From the NCBI GenBank assembly GCA_963605405.1, contig CAVCUP010000012.1:17511-81510 (forward strand): a stretch of DNA of 64,000 nt, in the 5' to 3' direction. Position numbers and translations under genes: made by a program. Under the pieces are notes generated by a model, which did not search any database, was not told the DNA's origin, and worked only from the letters and a program-made list of their open reading frames with translations. This DNA comes from Paratractidigestivibacter sp963605405 (lineage in GTDB: Bacteria; Actinomycetota; Coriobacteriia; Coriobacteriales; Atopobiaceae). This document shows positions 50,070 to 59,818 of the stretch, piece after piece. Position 1 is the first letter of the stretch; each line of letters begins with the position of its first letter.

Positions 50070-51563
50070 TTAGTACCCTTTTGCCATTCTTTGGCGAATC
50101 GTGAAGTACTGCAGCACGAGCAGGAGCAGCAGGATGGCCATGCAGACGAGGGAGCCGACCACGGCGCCCGAGAGCCCGGCGAAGTTCACGAGCAGCATCG
50201 CCACGGGGATGCTGAACACGAAGGCGGCCCCGTAATAGAGCGTGACCTCGCCCTGGGCGCGCAGCACGGTGATGATCTGGTAGAGGAAGTCGATGCAGGC
50301 GCAGACGCCGCCCGTGCCTACCATCACGTAGACGAGGCTGCGGAACTGCTCGAAGTCCAGTCCGTACATGATGCCGAGCAGAGGGATCCCCAACGTGCCC
50401 ATAAAGACGGCCATAGCGCCCGTCGTGAGGGTGATCACGCCGATCATCGCGAGGACGAGCAGGTCGAAGCGGCGGCGCTTCTCCGGGTCGTCCCAGATCC
50501 GCGCGAGGCGAACGAGCTGCGGCTTATAGATGAACGCGCTGATCATGAGGATGGTGTGCGCGGGGAAGTACATGGCGTTGTAGTAGAGCTGGTTGTCGTA
50601 GCTGAGCACGCCCTCCATGGCCAGCTTGGGCATCGAGTCGATGACGTTGTAGAGGAAGAGCGCCGCGAAGAGGGGCCAGCAGGCACGGAAGAGCTCGCGG
50701 ACGCCGCGGAAGGTCGGGCGGCCGCCGCGGTCCGTCTCGAGCAGGGCAAGAGGCGCGCTCAGCAGCACCAGCGAGGCGACGGCGGCGATGGCCATGCCCC
50801 AGCTCGCCCAGGAGAGGTTCCTCGTGAGCAGGAGCATGACCGTGAAGACGGCGAAGCTGCCCGCGCAGCGCACGCCCTGCGAGAGCCCGGCCAGGTAGAG
50901 CTTGTCCTTCTGCTGCAGGCGCCCCTCGTAGACGTCGGCCAGGCCGTCGACCGCGCGGAACACGAGCACGCCCATGCAAATGGACATCATCGGGTCGGCG
51001 TACCCGCGCAAGCGGCAGTAGGCCCAACCCACGACGAGCATCGCCGCGCAGGTCAGGGCACGGTGGACCTGGTAGTCGGAGAAGGACTGCATCTCGTCGA
51101 TGTCGGAGACCTGGTAGGTGCGCGTGCCGAAGTTCGCGAGGAAGAGCAGCAGCGTGCCGATGGTAAAGGCCATGGAGAAGAGGCCCGCCTGCTCGGCGCC
51201 CACGAACCATGTGCACACCATGGTCAGAAGCGGGAAGAGCGCGCCCCAGGCCGCCTGGCCCGCCGTGTTGAGCACGTAGTCCCGCGTGGTCTGGTGCGCG
51301 AGATACTGCTCGGAGAGCGCCGATTCCTGGCGTCCGAAGACGGCGCCGATGAGTCGGTTCCACCATTTCTCGGCGCTGCGGCGAAGAAAACCGGGTTGGC
51401 GCTCCTTACGGGCCGTGTCGGGGGCCTCGGCCGCCGCGGAACGGGAGGCGGCCGAGGCCCCCGACACGGAACGGGGGACGGCGGCCTTCTTGCCCCGCAT
51501 CGGGGCCTTTATCCGCTTTCCGTCGACCTTGAGCGCGAGCTTCTTGATTGGGTTTTCCGCCAT
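50070..51563 (-). CDS. Polysaccharide/lipid flippase (Wzx-like, MOP superfamily)
   Basis: 497 residues. After a basic ~75-residue cytoplasmic start come 12-14 hydrophobic segments arranged as in O-antigen or teichoic/exopolysaccharide flippases: TAGQAAWGALFPLLTMVCTW, GLFSMAFTIGTLLLFLANFG, GVLVFRAVDGLADVYEGRLQ and PAHTILMISAFIYKPQLVRL. It likely moves lipid-linked oligosaccharides across the membrane. No glycosyltransferase gene is adjacent, so the partner pathway is unknown. A perfect inverted repeat lies within its N-terminal coding sequence. Confidence 0.8.
   Translation of the reverse strand: MAENPIKKLALKVDGKRIKAPMRGKKAAVPRSVSGASAASRSAAAEAPDTARKERQPGFLRRSAEKWWNRLIGAVFGRQESALSEQYLAHQTTRDYVLNTAGQAAWGALFPLLTMVCTWFVGAEQAGLFSMAFTIGTLLLFLANFGTRTYQVSDIDEMQSFSDYQVHRALTCAAMLVVGWAYCRLRGYADPMMSICMGVLVFRAVDGLADVYEGRLQQKDKLYLAGLSQGVRCAGSFAVFTVMLLLTRNLSWASWGMAIAAVASLVLLSAPLALLETDRGGRPTFRGVRELFRACWPLFAALFLYNVIDSMPKLAMEGVLSYDNQLYYNAMYFPAHTILMISAFIYKPQLVRLARIWDDPEKRRRFDLLVLAMIGVITLTTGAMAVFMGTLGIPLLGIMYGLDFEQFRSLVYVMVGTGGVCACIDFLYQIITVLRAQGEVTLYYGAAFVFSIPVAMLLVNFAGLSGAVVGSLVCMAILLLLLVLQYFTIRQRMAKGY
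51413..51469. repeat. Perfect 23-base inverted repeat inside the flippase coding sequence
   Basis: Arms at 51413-51435 and 51447-51469 are exact reverse complements (beginning CCGTGTCGGGGGCCTCGG), with an 11-base loop GCGGAACGGGA. It codes for residues rich in Ser/Ala/Glu in the cytoplasmic tail. It can form a very stable RNA or cruciform hairpin about 95 bases into the message. Confidence 0.9.
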
Positions 51564-51770
51564 AGGGCGCCTCTCTTCATAGGTTTACGAGAGGAGATTG
51601 TATATCCCGGGGCGCGGCAACCTGGGGAAGCCGCCGAGTCCCTACCGTGAACTCATTGTTTCGCCAGCGGCGGTTTTTTGTCGGCGGACGGTAGGCGCGC
51701 TAAGGTATGAGAAGTCAAACCATGCCGCGACGGCGCATATGTGCCCTGCGGCCCCATGGAGGGAGACGCG

Positions 51771-54482
51771 TTGACCAAAACGAAGCTCACCATCGAGGAG
51801 GAGGCCGCCCTCGGGGCGCTCCAGGGCGTGGACGTCCCCGAGCAGATCCGCAACAACATGGCGCTCTTCCTGCGCCTGGTGCGCAAGGTGCTCGAGGAGG
51901 CCGACCAGGACCTGCGAGCCATCTTCGACGTCCTGCTCTTCGACGCCATCGCGATGAACGACGACGCCGACGAGTCCGAGGCCGAGCACGAGGCCTTCGA
52001 GGACATGGCCGACATCATCAAGGAGCTCGACGAGCACAACACCACGCTGCTCATGCGCGCCTTCGTGACCTTCTTCCACCTCGCCAACATCTGCGAGGAG
52101 AACTACCGCGTCAAGTCCCTGCGCAAGCGCGAGAGCGAGGCCCCCGTCGACGACGCGGCCGACCCCATCAACGACCTCACCATCGCCTACAGCCAGCTCG
52201 TGGACGAGTGCGGCCGCGGCAAGGCCAACGCGCTGCTCAACCGCCTCGAGTTCCGCCCCGTCTTTACCGCGCACCCCACCGAGGCGCGCCGCAAGGCCGT
52301 CGAGGGCAAGATCCGCCGCATCTCCGGCCTGCTCGAGAAGCACGAGGGCCTGGGCGGCGTCGCCGCGCTCGAGAACGAGCGCATGCTGCTGCAGGAGATC
52401 GACGCGCTCTTCCGCACGAGCCCCATCGCTCACAAGAAGCCGACCCCCGTCGAGGAGGCCGACACCATCATCGACATCTTCGACAACACCCTCTTCGAGA
52501 TGGTTCCCGAGGTCTACCGCCGCTTCGATGACTGGGAGCTCGGCGAGAAGTCCGGCACCGTGCCGCCCGTGTGCCCCGCGTTCTTCCACCCCGGCAGCTG
52601 GATCGGCTCCGACCGCGACGGCAACCCCAACGTCACCGCCAAGGTGAGCCGCGCCGTGGCCGAGAAGTACCGCGTCCACATGCTCGAGACCCTGGCCGAC
52701 GCCACGCACTTCACCGGCCGCAACCTCACCATGGACGCCATCTCCACCGAGCCCTCCAAGAAGCTCATGAACCTCTGGAGCCACCAGTGCGAGATGAGCG
52801 AGTCCATCACCAACCGCGCGATCGGCATCTCGGCCTCCGAGCTGCACCGCGCGTGCATGCTCGTCATCGCTGAGCGCCTGCGCGCCACCATCGACCGCAC
52901 GGCCGACGTCATGTACGCCGACTGCGAGGAGTACATCGCCGACCTGCGCGTCGTTCAGGACTCCCTTGCCGAGGCCGGCGCCGCACGCACGGCCTACGGC
53001 CCGGTCCAGAAGCTCATCTGGCAGGCGCAGTCCTTCGGCTTCCACATGGTCGAGATGGAGTTCCGCCAGCACTCCGTCGTGCACTCCCGCGCCCTCGCCG
53101 ACATCAAGGAGCACGGCCGCTGGGGCGAGAGGGGAGAGCTCGACCCCATGACGCACGAGGTGCTCGACACCTTCCGCGCCATCGGGCAGATCCAGCGCAA
53201 GAACGGCGTGGACGCCGCCCGTCGCTACATCATTTCCTTTACCAAGTCCGCTCAGAACGTGGCCGATGTCTACGAGCTCGCGCGCCTCGCGTTCGCGCAC
53301 GAGGACGACGTGCCCGTGCTCGACGTGGTGCCCCTCTTCGAGCAGCTCGAGGACCTGCAGGGCGCCGTGGACACCCTCGACGAGATGATCAAGCTCCCCG
53401 AGGTGCGCCGCCGGCTCTCCGAGACGGGCGGCCGCCTGGAGGTCATGCTCGGCTACTCCGACTCCTCCAAGGACGCGGGCCCGACCTCGGCCACCCTCAC
53501 GCTGCACAAGACGCAGGAAGCCATCGCCAAGTGGGCCGACTCCAACGGCATCGACCTTATCCTCATGCACGGACGCGGCGGCGCCGTGGGCCGCGGCGGC
53601 GGCCCCGCCAACCGCGCGGTCCTCTCGCAGCCCAAGGGCTCCGTCAACTGCCGCTTCAAGCTCACCGAGCAGGGCGAGGTCATCTTTGCGCGCTACGGCG
53701 ACCCGACCCTGGCCCGCCGCCACGTCGAGTCCGTGGCCGGCGCCACGCTGCTGCAGTCCGCGCCGTCCGTGGAGTGGACGAACACCGACTCCACCGAGAA
53801 GTACGCCGAGCTCGGCCAGGCGCTGGACGAGGCCTCGCACGAGCGCTACCTCGACCTTCTGAACACCGAGGACTTCGCGTCGTGGTTCAGCACGGTGACC
53901 CCGCTCGCCGAGGTCGGCCTCATGCCCATCGGCAGCCGTCCCGCCAAGCGCGGCCTGGGCGCCAAGTCCCTCGACGACCTGCGCACCATTCCCTGGATCT
54001 TTTCGTGGAGCCAGGCGCGCATCAACCTGGCCGCGTGGTACGGCCTGGGCACCGCCTGCGAGAAGCTCGGCGACCTCGAGCTGCTCCAGGCCGCCTACAA
54101 GGAGTGGCCGGTCTTCGCGACCTTCATCGACAACATCGAGATGTCCTTCTCCAAGACCGACGAGCGCATCGGTAAGATTTACCTCGCGCTCGGCGACCGC
54201 GAGGACCTGAACAAGAAGGTCCTCGACGAGATGGAGCTCACCCGCAAGTGGGTGCTCGCCATCGTGGGCGACGAGTGGCCGCTGCAGAACCGCCGCGTGC
54301 TCGGGCCCGTCATCCGCATGCGCCTGCCGTTCGTCAACGTGCTTTCCGTCACGCAGGCGCTCGTGCTTCGTACGCTGCGCACCAAGGGCGAAACGCTCAC
54401 CCCGGAGGAGAAGGAGCGCTTCATCTACCTCATCCTCTGCACCGTCTCCGGCGTGGCCGCCGGCCTGCAGAACACCGGGTGA
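51771..54482 (+). CDS. ppc: Phosphoenolpyruvate carboxylase
   Basis: 903 residues from the TTG at 51771, chosen because GGAGGGAGA lies 7 bases upstream; the ATG at 51756 and GTG at 51741 have weaker sites and extend only non-conserved sequence. It makes oxaloacetate from PEP and bicarbonate. Catalytic motifs are intact: VFTAHPTEARRKAV (His), SDRDGNPNVT, GYSDSSKDAGPTSA and LMHGRGGAVGRGGGPANRAV (Arg loop), and the C-terminal QNTG end. Monocistronic with a terminator. Confidence 0.97.
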   Translation: MTKTKLTIEEEAALGALQGVDVPEQIRNNMALFLRLVRKVLEEADQDLRAIFDVLLFDAIAMNDDADESEAEHEAFEDMADIIKELDEHNTTLLMRAFVTFFHLANICEENYRVKSLRKRESEAPVDDAADPINDLTIAYSQLVDECGRGKANALLNRLEFRPVFTAHPTEARRKAVEGKIRRISGLLEKHEGLGGVAALENERMLLQEIDALFRTSPIAHKKPTPVEEADTIIDIFDNTLFEMVPEVYRRFDDWELGEKSGTVPPVCPAFFHPGSWIGSDRDGNPNVTAKVSRAVAEKYRVHMLETLADATHFTGRNLTMDAISTEPSKKLMNLWSHQCEMSESITNRAIGISASELHRACMLVIAERLRATIDRTADVMYADCEEYIADLRVVQDSLAEAGAARTAYGPVQKLIWQAQSFGFHMVEMEFRQHSVVHSRALADIKEHGRWGERGELDPMTHEVLDTFRAIGQIQRKNGVDAARRYIISFTKSAQNVADVYELARLAFAHEDDVPVLDVVPLFEQLEDLQGAVDTLDEMIKLPEVRRRLSETGGRLEVMLGYSDSSKDAGPTSATLTLHKTQEAIAKWADSNGIDLILMHGRGGAVGRGGGPANRAVLSQPKGSVNCRFKLTEQGEVIFARYGDPTLARRHVESVAGATLLQSAPSVEWTNTDSTEKYAELGQALDEASHERYLDLLNTEDFASWFSTVTPLAEVGLMPIGSRPAKRGLGAKSLDDLRTIPWIFSWSQARINLAAWYGLGTACEKLGDLELLQAAYKEWPVFATFIDNIEMSFSKTDERIGKIYLALGDREDLNKKVLDEMELTRKWVLAIVGDEWPLQNRRVLGPVIRMRLPFVNVLSVTQALVLRTLRTKGETLTPEEKERFIYLILCTVSGVAAGLQNTG

Positions 54483-54533
54483 TGCACAGCGCGCGAGCTG
54501 CGGTTTCGTGGATACTTTCCAGGTAAGAAATCA

Positions 54534-54567
54534 GGCGAGAAGTCCTTGCGGGCTTCTCGCCTTTTTT
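54534..54567 (+). terminator. Intrinsic terminator of ppc
   Basis: GGCGAGAAG pairs with CTTCTCGCC around a 10-base loop followed by TTTTTT, about 50 bases after the ppc stop. Confidence 0.92.
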
Positions 54568-54885
54568 GTGGCCATCCAATCGACGGCGCGGTCCTTATGG
54601 ACGGGCTCGGCGTGCGTTATGGGCGCCTGCATCAAGCTGCGTGGGTCTATGAAGTACCTAAACCGTAACAAAACGCAGGTCAGTGGGGCTATATAGGCTA
54701 CCGCTCGTGGATTGTATTAATTATTGTCCGGTGGCGATGCTAAGATTCAGCCTGTTGAATCCTTAAAACAAGGGAGAGCTTTTCTTATGCAGCCTCGCAA
54801 GCATGGCATTTTGATTCGGGGGGGGGTGCCTCGTAGCGCACTCTTAACGCGCCCCGTCGCCCCTGTTAAGGCGGGTGCGTAGCCC
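54568..54885 (+). promoter_or_regulatory. Leader region of the BREX operon
   Basis: 318 bases with a more AT-rich core (54650-54790) between the ppc terminator and brxA. No fully convincing promoter; TTAATT (54718) to TAAGAT (54741) is a weak candidate. It contains a run of nine Gs (54818-54826) inside a short ORF listed separately, and TTAAGGCGGG near 54866 as possible brxA ribosome site. Confidence 0.5.
54787..54882 (+). CDS. Possible 31-codon leader ORF with a G9 tract before brxA
   Basis: ATG at 54787 with AGGGAG about 10 bases upstream, then 31 codons (MQPRKHGILIRGGVPRSALL...) to TAG at 54880, three bases before the brxA ATG and in the same frame. Codons 11-14 are CGG GGG GGG GTG, part of a nine-G run that could slip during replication or transcription. 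The ORF may be a real leader peptide that couples to brxA or chance; no homologue is known to me. Confidence 0.35.
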   Translation: MQPRKHGILIRGGVPRSALLTRPVAPVKAGA

Positions 54886-55521
54886 ATGCCCACCGACGCT
54901 CCCTACCGCGGCACCATTACCCGCGAGCAATGGCTCCTGCGAGAAACCCGCGTCGTCGCCCGCCTTCGCGCGGATGCGGCTAACGCCGGAGCTCCCTTGA
55001 GCTGCGAAGACGTCATCAACCTCGCAGCCGAGCAGAACATCTTCCAGTACCCCACCGAGCGCGAGGTCAAGTCCATCGCCCGCGCCTGCTGGCGCCGCCT
55101 CGACGCGCTTTCGCCCGACGAGGCCCTCCGCGACCGGCTCATAGACCTCATCGCCGCCGGCGTCCCCGATCAGGCCTGCCAGGCCAACCTCTATGCCATG
55201 GCGCGCGACAACCGCATCGTCTGGGACTTCCTCGCGGCCGTCATAAGCCCCAAGCTCCAGCGCCTCGACGAGTCCCTCCCCAAACGAGAGATCGTCGCCT
55301 TCCTCGAGGGCCTGCGCAGCCAGGACGACCGCGCCGCCCGCTGGTCGGATGCCACCTTGAACAAGATCCGCCAGGTACTCACCGCCTGCCTTGTCGGCTG
55401 CGGCATGTACGACCGCCGCAGCGAGGCCCTGCGCCGGCCTCTCCTCGACCTCACGCTCGAGCAAGCCATGCGCGCAAACGGCGACAATGCCCTGCTGCCC
55501 GCCTTTGGCCTCACGGAATAG
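54886..55521 (+). CDS. brxA: BREX protein BrxA (DUF1819)
   Basis: 211 residues. DUF1819 pattern: YRGTITREQWLLRETRVVARL at the start, SCEDVINLAAEQNIFQYPTEREVKSIARACWRRLDAL and WDFLAAVISPKLQRLDESL. BrxA is a small, NusB-like-fold protein that is first gene of type 1 BREX and needed for full defence in some systems. Good synteny with brxB and brxC makes the call firm. The ATG is three bases after a short leader ORF. Confidence 0.9.
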   Translation: MPTDAPYRGTITREQWLLRETRVVARLRADAANAGAPLSCEDVINLAAEQNIFQYPTEREVKSIARACWRRLDALSPDEALRDRLIDLIAAGVPDQACQANLYAMARDNRIVWDFLAAVISPKLQRLDESLPKREIVAFLEGLRSQDDRAARWSDATLNKIRQVLTACLVGCGMYDRRSEALRRPLLDLTLEQAMRANGDNALLPAFGLTE

Positions 55522-55532
55522 GGGAGGCGGAG

Positions 55533-56123
55533 ATGAGCATCCTTAGCGCGCCTGAGCAAGACATCGCGGCTGACTTCGACCGCATCCGCACCCGCTTCTG
55601 CGACGACGACTTCCTGCGCAACCGCGGCCTGGGCAACGAGGTCGGCTTCTTTGTCTACCCCTACGACGCCGCCCGCGAGCTCGATGTCCGTTCCCGCATG
55701 GCCGCTCTTGCCAAGGAATCCGAGGAAGGCCGGCTCCCGTGCCGCATCGTATACCGCAACCTCTGGGACGTCTTCGAGTCCATCTGCGAGCGGAGGCGCA
55801 TCCTCGATCGCATTCCCGACCTGGAGTCTCGCCGCGGCACCGACGCGCTGCTGGCACGCCTGCAAAAGATCGCCACGCCTGAGGCTTTCGCCCAGGCGCT
55901 CGACTACGACCCGCACGAGCCCGGCCGCGACGTCCTCGTTATCGGCGGCGTCGGCGAGGTCTTCCCCATAGTTCGCGCCCATGCCGTCCTCGAGAACTGC
56001 CAGCACGTCTTTGAGGACATCCCCGTGGTCATGCTCTATCCCGGCCGCTACGACGGCCGCCAGCTCCATCTCTTCGGCACCTTGAGCGACGGCAACTACT
56101 ACCGCGCCTTCAATCTCCTCTAA
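55533..56123 (+). CDS. brxB: BREX protein BrxB (DUF1788)
   Basis: 196 residues behind GGGGAGG. DUF1788 pattern: DFDRIRTRFCDDDFLRNRGLGNEVGFFVYPYD, then GRDVLVIGGVGEVFPIVRAH, HVLLENCQ-like AVLENCQHVFEDIPVVMLYPG and the closing DGNYYRAFNLL. BrxB is essential for type 1 BREX, role unknown; it may help BrxC and PglZ assemble. Eleven bases after brxA. Confidence 0.92.
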   Translation: MSILSAPEQDIAADFDRIRTRFCDDDFLRNRGLGNEVGFFVYPYDAARELDVRSRMAALAKESEEGRLPCRIVYRNLWDVFESICERRRILDRIPDLESRRGTDALLARLQKIATPEAFAQALDYDPHEPGRDVLVIGGVGEVFPIVRAHAVLENCQHVFEDIPVVMLYPGRYDGRQLHLFGTLSDGNYYRAFNLL

Positions 56124-56170
56124 CCGCAACTAAGGCAATCGCTCCGGTCACGGGGCGGGAAAGGTACGCC

Positions 56171-59100
56171 ATGCGTATCCAGCAGATGTTCGAGCGCGAC
56201 ATCGACCGCGACATCAACGGCGTGGTCAAGGTCGCCCAGGAAGACGATGCCGCCGTCGAGCAGGAACTCGCCGAGTACGTCATCACCCGCGAGCTCTCTG
56301 GCCACTTCGCCTCGTTCTACGGCGCCTACGAGCGCGCCCTCGACGTCCCTACAGACAAGATCGGCGTCTGGATCAGCGGCTTCTTCGGCTCCGGTAAGTC
56401 GCACTTCCTCAAGATGCTCTCGTACCTGCTCACCAACCGCGAGGTCGGCGGACGCCGCGCCCTCGACTACTTCGACGGCAAGTTCGCCGACCCCATGGTC
56501 GGGGCCCAGGCCAAGCGCTGCGCCGAGGTACCCACCCAGTCCATCCTCTTCAACGTGGACAACAAGGCCGTGGGCGAGAAGGACAAGGACGTCCTCAAGC
56601 GCACCTTCGCTCGCGTGTTCTACGACGCCCTCGGCTTCTACGGCGAGGACCTCAAGCTCGCCCGCCTGGAGAAGTTCGTCGACGACCGCGGCCGCACCGA
56701 GGCCTTCCGCGCCGCCTTCGAGAACATCAACGGCGAGGCTTGGGTCGACGCCCGCGCCGAGTACGACTTCTTCTCGGACGACGTCATCGATGCGCTCGAG
56801 GAGGCTGAGGTCATGAGTCGCGCCGAGGCCGAGCGCTGGCTCACCGCCTCCGACGCCGCCGACCTCTCCATCCAGGCCCTCACCGACCAGATCCGCGACT
56901 ACGCCGACGCCCAGGCCGCGGCCCACGGCGGCCGGTTCCGCCTGCTCTTCATGGCAGACGAGATCGGCCAGTTCATCGGCGGCGACGTCAACCTCATGCT
57001 CAATCTTCAGACCATCGTCGAGGAACTGGGCACCAAGTGCGCCGGCCGCGTGTGGGTCATGGTCACCTCCCAGGAAGACATCGACTCGGTGGTCAAGGTC
57101 GCGGGCAACGACTTCTCCAAGATCCAGGGCCGCTTCAACACCCGCCTCTCGCTCTCCAGCTCCAGCGCCGACGAGGTCATCAAGCGCCGCGTCCTGGCCA
57201 AGAAGCCCGTGGCGGCCGACCTTCTCCGTGCCCAATACGCCGAGACGGCCGCGGTCCTGCGCAACCTCTTTACCTTCGAGAAGTCCGCAGGCGACCTCAC
57301 GGGCTACGACAACGCCGATGACTTCGCCGAGACCTTCCCCTTCGCCAACTACCAGTTCAAGCTCATGCAGAACGTCATGGGGCAGATCCGCCGCCACGGC
57401 AGCTCGGGCAAGCATCTCTCCAGCGGCGAGCGCTCCATGCTCAGCGGCTTCCAAGAGGCGGCGCAGCGCGTGGAGGACAAGGACGAGAACGCCATCGTCC
57501 CGTTCTGGATGTTCTACGACACCCTCCAGACCTTCCTCGAGGGCCACGTCCGTCGCGTGGTCGACCGTGCGGCGCAGGCCGCGGCCCACGGCGGCCAGGG
57601 CCTCGAGCCCCAGGACATCGACGTGCTTAAGCTGCTCTTCCTCCTTAAGTGGGAGGACGGCATCAAGACGACGGTGGGCAACGTGGCCACCCTCGTGTGC
57701 GACGACGCCCGCGCCGACCGTATGGCGCTGCGCGAGCAGGTCCAGGCCTCGCTCGACCGCCTGGTACGCGAGAACTACGTCGGCCGCAACGGCGAGGTGT
57801 ACGCGTTTCTCACCGACGACGAGCAGGAGGTCGCGCGCCAGATCTCTCGCACCGAGGTCGACTCCTCCCGCATCACCAAGAAGATCGGCGAGGTGTTCTT
57901 CGGCGATGTCTTCCCGGCCGCGAAGCTCACGGTGGGGGAGAACAACTTCCCGGTGGCTGAGTGGCTCGACGAGACCCGCGTGAACCAGGCCGCCGGCCTT
58001 ACCCTGCGCGTTATGACGGCCCTCTCGGACGAGACGGCCCTCGACCGTACAGCGCTCGTGATGCGCTCCGGCAGGACTCCCGAGGCCATCGTGGTGCTCA
58101 GCGACGAGGTCGACTACTACGACTGCCTGCACGAGGCCGCGCGCATCGAGGCCTACGCCCAAACGGTGAACTACGCGGCGTTGCCCAAGGCCATGCAGGA
58201 CATCATCCGCGGGAAGAACCAGGAGCGTGCCGAGCTCGAGAAGCGCGCTGCCGCCCTCATCAAGGAGGCCGTGTGCCGCGGAACCTTCTATGCCGCGGGC
58301 GAGGAGGTCCGTCCCGCTTCGACCCAGTCGGCCGGCAGGCTTGTGGAGGAGTGCCTGAGCAGGCTCGTCTCGGGCGTCTACCCTAAGCTCGGCTTCATCG
58401 ACCGCAACTACCACACAGACAACGACCTACGCGCCGTTCTCAACGGCACGGAGCAGGCCATTCCCGGACAGCAGCCCAATGCCCGCGCGCTCCAGGCGGT
58501 CGAGCAGTGGCTGAGCAACCAGGCCAGGCAGCAGCTCGCCGTGACCATGGCCGGCGTGCAGGAGCACTTCGGCGCAGCGCCCTTTGGATGGCGATGGATC
58601 GACATCGCCGCCGTCATGGCCGAGCTGATCGTCCAGGGTCGGGCGAAGGCCCGTCTTGCGGGAAAGACGCTGGGGGCGACGGACTCCAAGCTCGTCGACT
58701 GCCTGCGCAAGAACAATGAGGCGAAGAAGCTCCAGGTGGAGTGCCGCAAGCGCGTGAGCGAAGGTGTGCGCAGCCGTGCCCGCGAGGCGTTGATCGAGCT
58801 CTGCCGCGTTTCCGACGTCCCCGGCGAGGAGGATGCCCTTGCCCGCCGCGCCGTCGAGCTTCTCGCTAAGCGGGCCGAGCGCCTTCAGCGCCTGATTGAC
58901 GTCGAGTACCGCGTCACGCGCTATCCCGGCCGCACCGAGGTCGAGTCTGCCTTGAGCCTCGTGAAGAAGCTCCAGGCCGCGGGCACCGACCCCGGCGACC
59001 TTCTTCCCGCCATCGCAGGCGCCTACGACGACGTGCTGGACGCGGCCGAGGACCTTGAGTCCGTCGAGAGCTTCTTCCAGGGGCAGCGGCAGCTCTTCGA

Positions 59101-59800
59101 CAAGGCGTGGAAGCTGCACGAGGATTTGCGCGATGAGCGCGACTACCTTGCCGCAGACTCCGCGTCCATTGAGAACCTCAAGCTCATTCGCGAGGTCCTG
59201 GGCATGTCGCGCCCCTACAAGCGCATCAAGGAGCTCGGCTCCGCCTGCCAGGAGCTGAGCGACTCGTACGACGCCATGCTCAAGGCCCGCCGCCCCGAGA
59301 TGCTCGACCGCGTGCGCGAGATGTACGAAGACATCAAGGGTTACGCCGCGGCCCAAAACGTCAGCCTGGCCCAGATCGGCCAGCGCGAGCTGCAGCGCCG
59401 CGACGCCGTGAACAAGACGACCTCCCTTAAAGACCTCGACGCCATTCAGGCGAAGCTCGGCACCGACCAGGCCGAGTTCTACCGCGCCGTCGACGCCGAG
59501 GTCGACCGCAGGAACGCTGTCAAGGCGCCCGCCAAGCACGTGGCCCCCGCGGTGGTCCCTCATGTAAATCCGGCCGCAACGGCCGGTTCCGCCGGCGCCT
59601 CGTCTAAGCCTGCCGGCGCGGCATCCGGCCAGCCCGCCGCGCCCGCCCTGCCCAAGCAGCGCGTCAGGACGGTCCAGCGAGCGACTCTCTGCCCGCCTAA
59701 GCGCCTGCGCAGCGAAGCCGAGGTCGAGGCCTATCTTGCCGCCATGCGAGACAAGCTCCTTGCCGCCCTCGACGGCAACGACGCCGTGCAGATCAACTAA
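56171..59800 (+). CDS. brxC: BREX ATP-binding protein BrxC
   Basis: 1209 residues, the normal length. Large AAA-like/STAND ATPase with Walker A GFFGSGKSHF (70-79) near the start and an acidic Walker B in RLLFMADEIGQFIG. Long helical middle and a Pro/Ala-rich linker (about 1130-1165, AAPALPKQRVRTVQ) near the end, followed by a short conserved tail. BrxC is required both for BREX methylation and for phage exclusion. High GC like the flanking chromosome. Confidence 0.95.
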   Translation: MRIQQMFERDIDRDINGVVKVAQEDDAAVEQELAEYVITRELSGHFASFYGAYERALDVPTDKIGVWISGFFGSGKSHFLKMLSYLLTNREVGGRRALDYFDGKFADPMVGAQAKRCAEVPTQSILFNVDNKAVGEKDKDVLKRTFARVFYDALGFYGEDLKLARLEKFVDDRGRTEAFRAAFENINGEAWVDARAEYDFFSDDVIDALEEAEVMSRAEAERWLTASDAADLSIQALTDQIRDYADAQAAAHGGRFRLLFMADEIGQFIGGDVNLMLNLQTIVEELGTKCAGRVWVMVTSQEDIDSVVKVAGNDFSKIQGRFNTRLSLSSSSADEVIKRRVLAKKPVAADLLRAQYAETAAVLRNLFTFEKSAGDLTGYDNADDFAETFPFANYQFKLMQNVMGQIRRHGSSGKHLSSGERSMLSGFQEAAQRVEDKDENAIVPFWMFYDTLQTFLEGHVRRVVDRAAQAAAHGGQGLEPQDIDVLKLLFLLKWEDGIKTTVGNVATLVCDDARADRMALREQVQASLDRLVRENYVGRNGEVYAFLTDDEQEVARQISRTEVDSSRITKKIGEVFFGDVFPAAKLTVGENNFPVAEWLDETRVNQAAGLTLRVMTALSDETALDRTALVMRSGRTPEAIVVLSDEVDYYDCLHEAARIEAYAQTVNYAALPKAMQDIIRGKNQERAELEKRAAALIKEAVCRGTFYAAGEEVRPASTQSAGRLVEECLSRLVSGVYPKLGFIDRNYHTDNDLRAVLNGTEQAIPGQQPNARALQAVEQWLSNQARQQLAVTMAGVQEHFGAAPFGWRWIDIAAVMAELIVQGRAKARLAGKTLGATDSKLVDCLRKNNEAKKLQVECRKRVSEGVRSRAREALIELCRVSDVPGEEDALARRAVELLAKRAERLQRLIDVEYRVTRYPGRTEVESALSLVKKLQAAGTDPGDLLPAIAGAYDDVLDAAEDLESVESFFQGQRQLFDKAWKLHEDLRDERDYLAADSASIENLKLIREVLGMSRPYKRIKELGSACQELSDSYDAMLKARRPEMLDRVREMYEDIKGYAAAQNVSLAQIGQRELQRRDAVNKTTSLKDLDAIQAKLGTDQAEFYRAVDAEVDRRNAVKAPAKHVAPAVVPHVNPAATAGSAGASSKPAGAASGQPAAPALPKQRVRTVQRATLCPPKRLRSEAEVEAYLAAMRDKLLAALDGNDAVQIN

Positions 59801-59818
59801 CCCGAGGGAGCCAAGACC

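Noticed and set aside
49455..51650. Plus-strand open frame (731 codons) covering tlyA and the flippase
   Set aside because: It crosses the strong bidirectional terminator and is the reverse shadow of the membrane protein gene; the product is His/Glu/Arg-rich without structure.
56120..58414. Minus-strand open frame (764 codons) opposite brxC
   Set aside because: Low-complexity Val/Glu/Leu/His sequence created by the complementary codons of brxC; no start site or homology.
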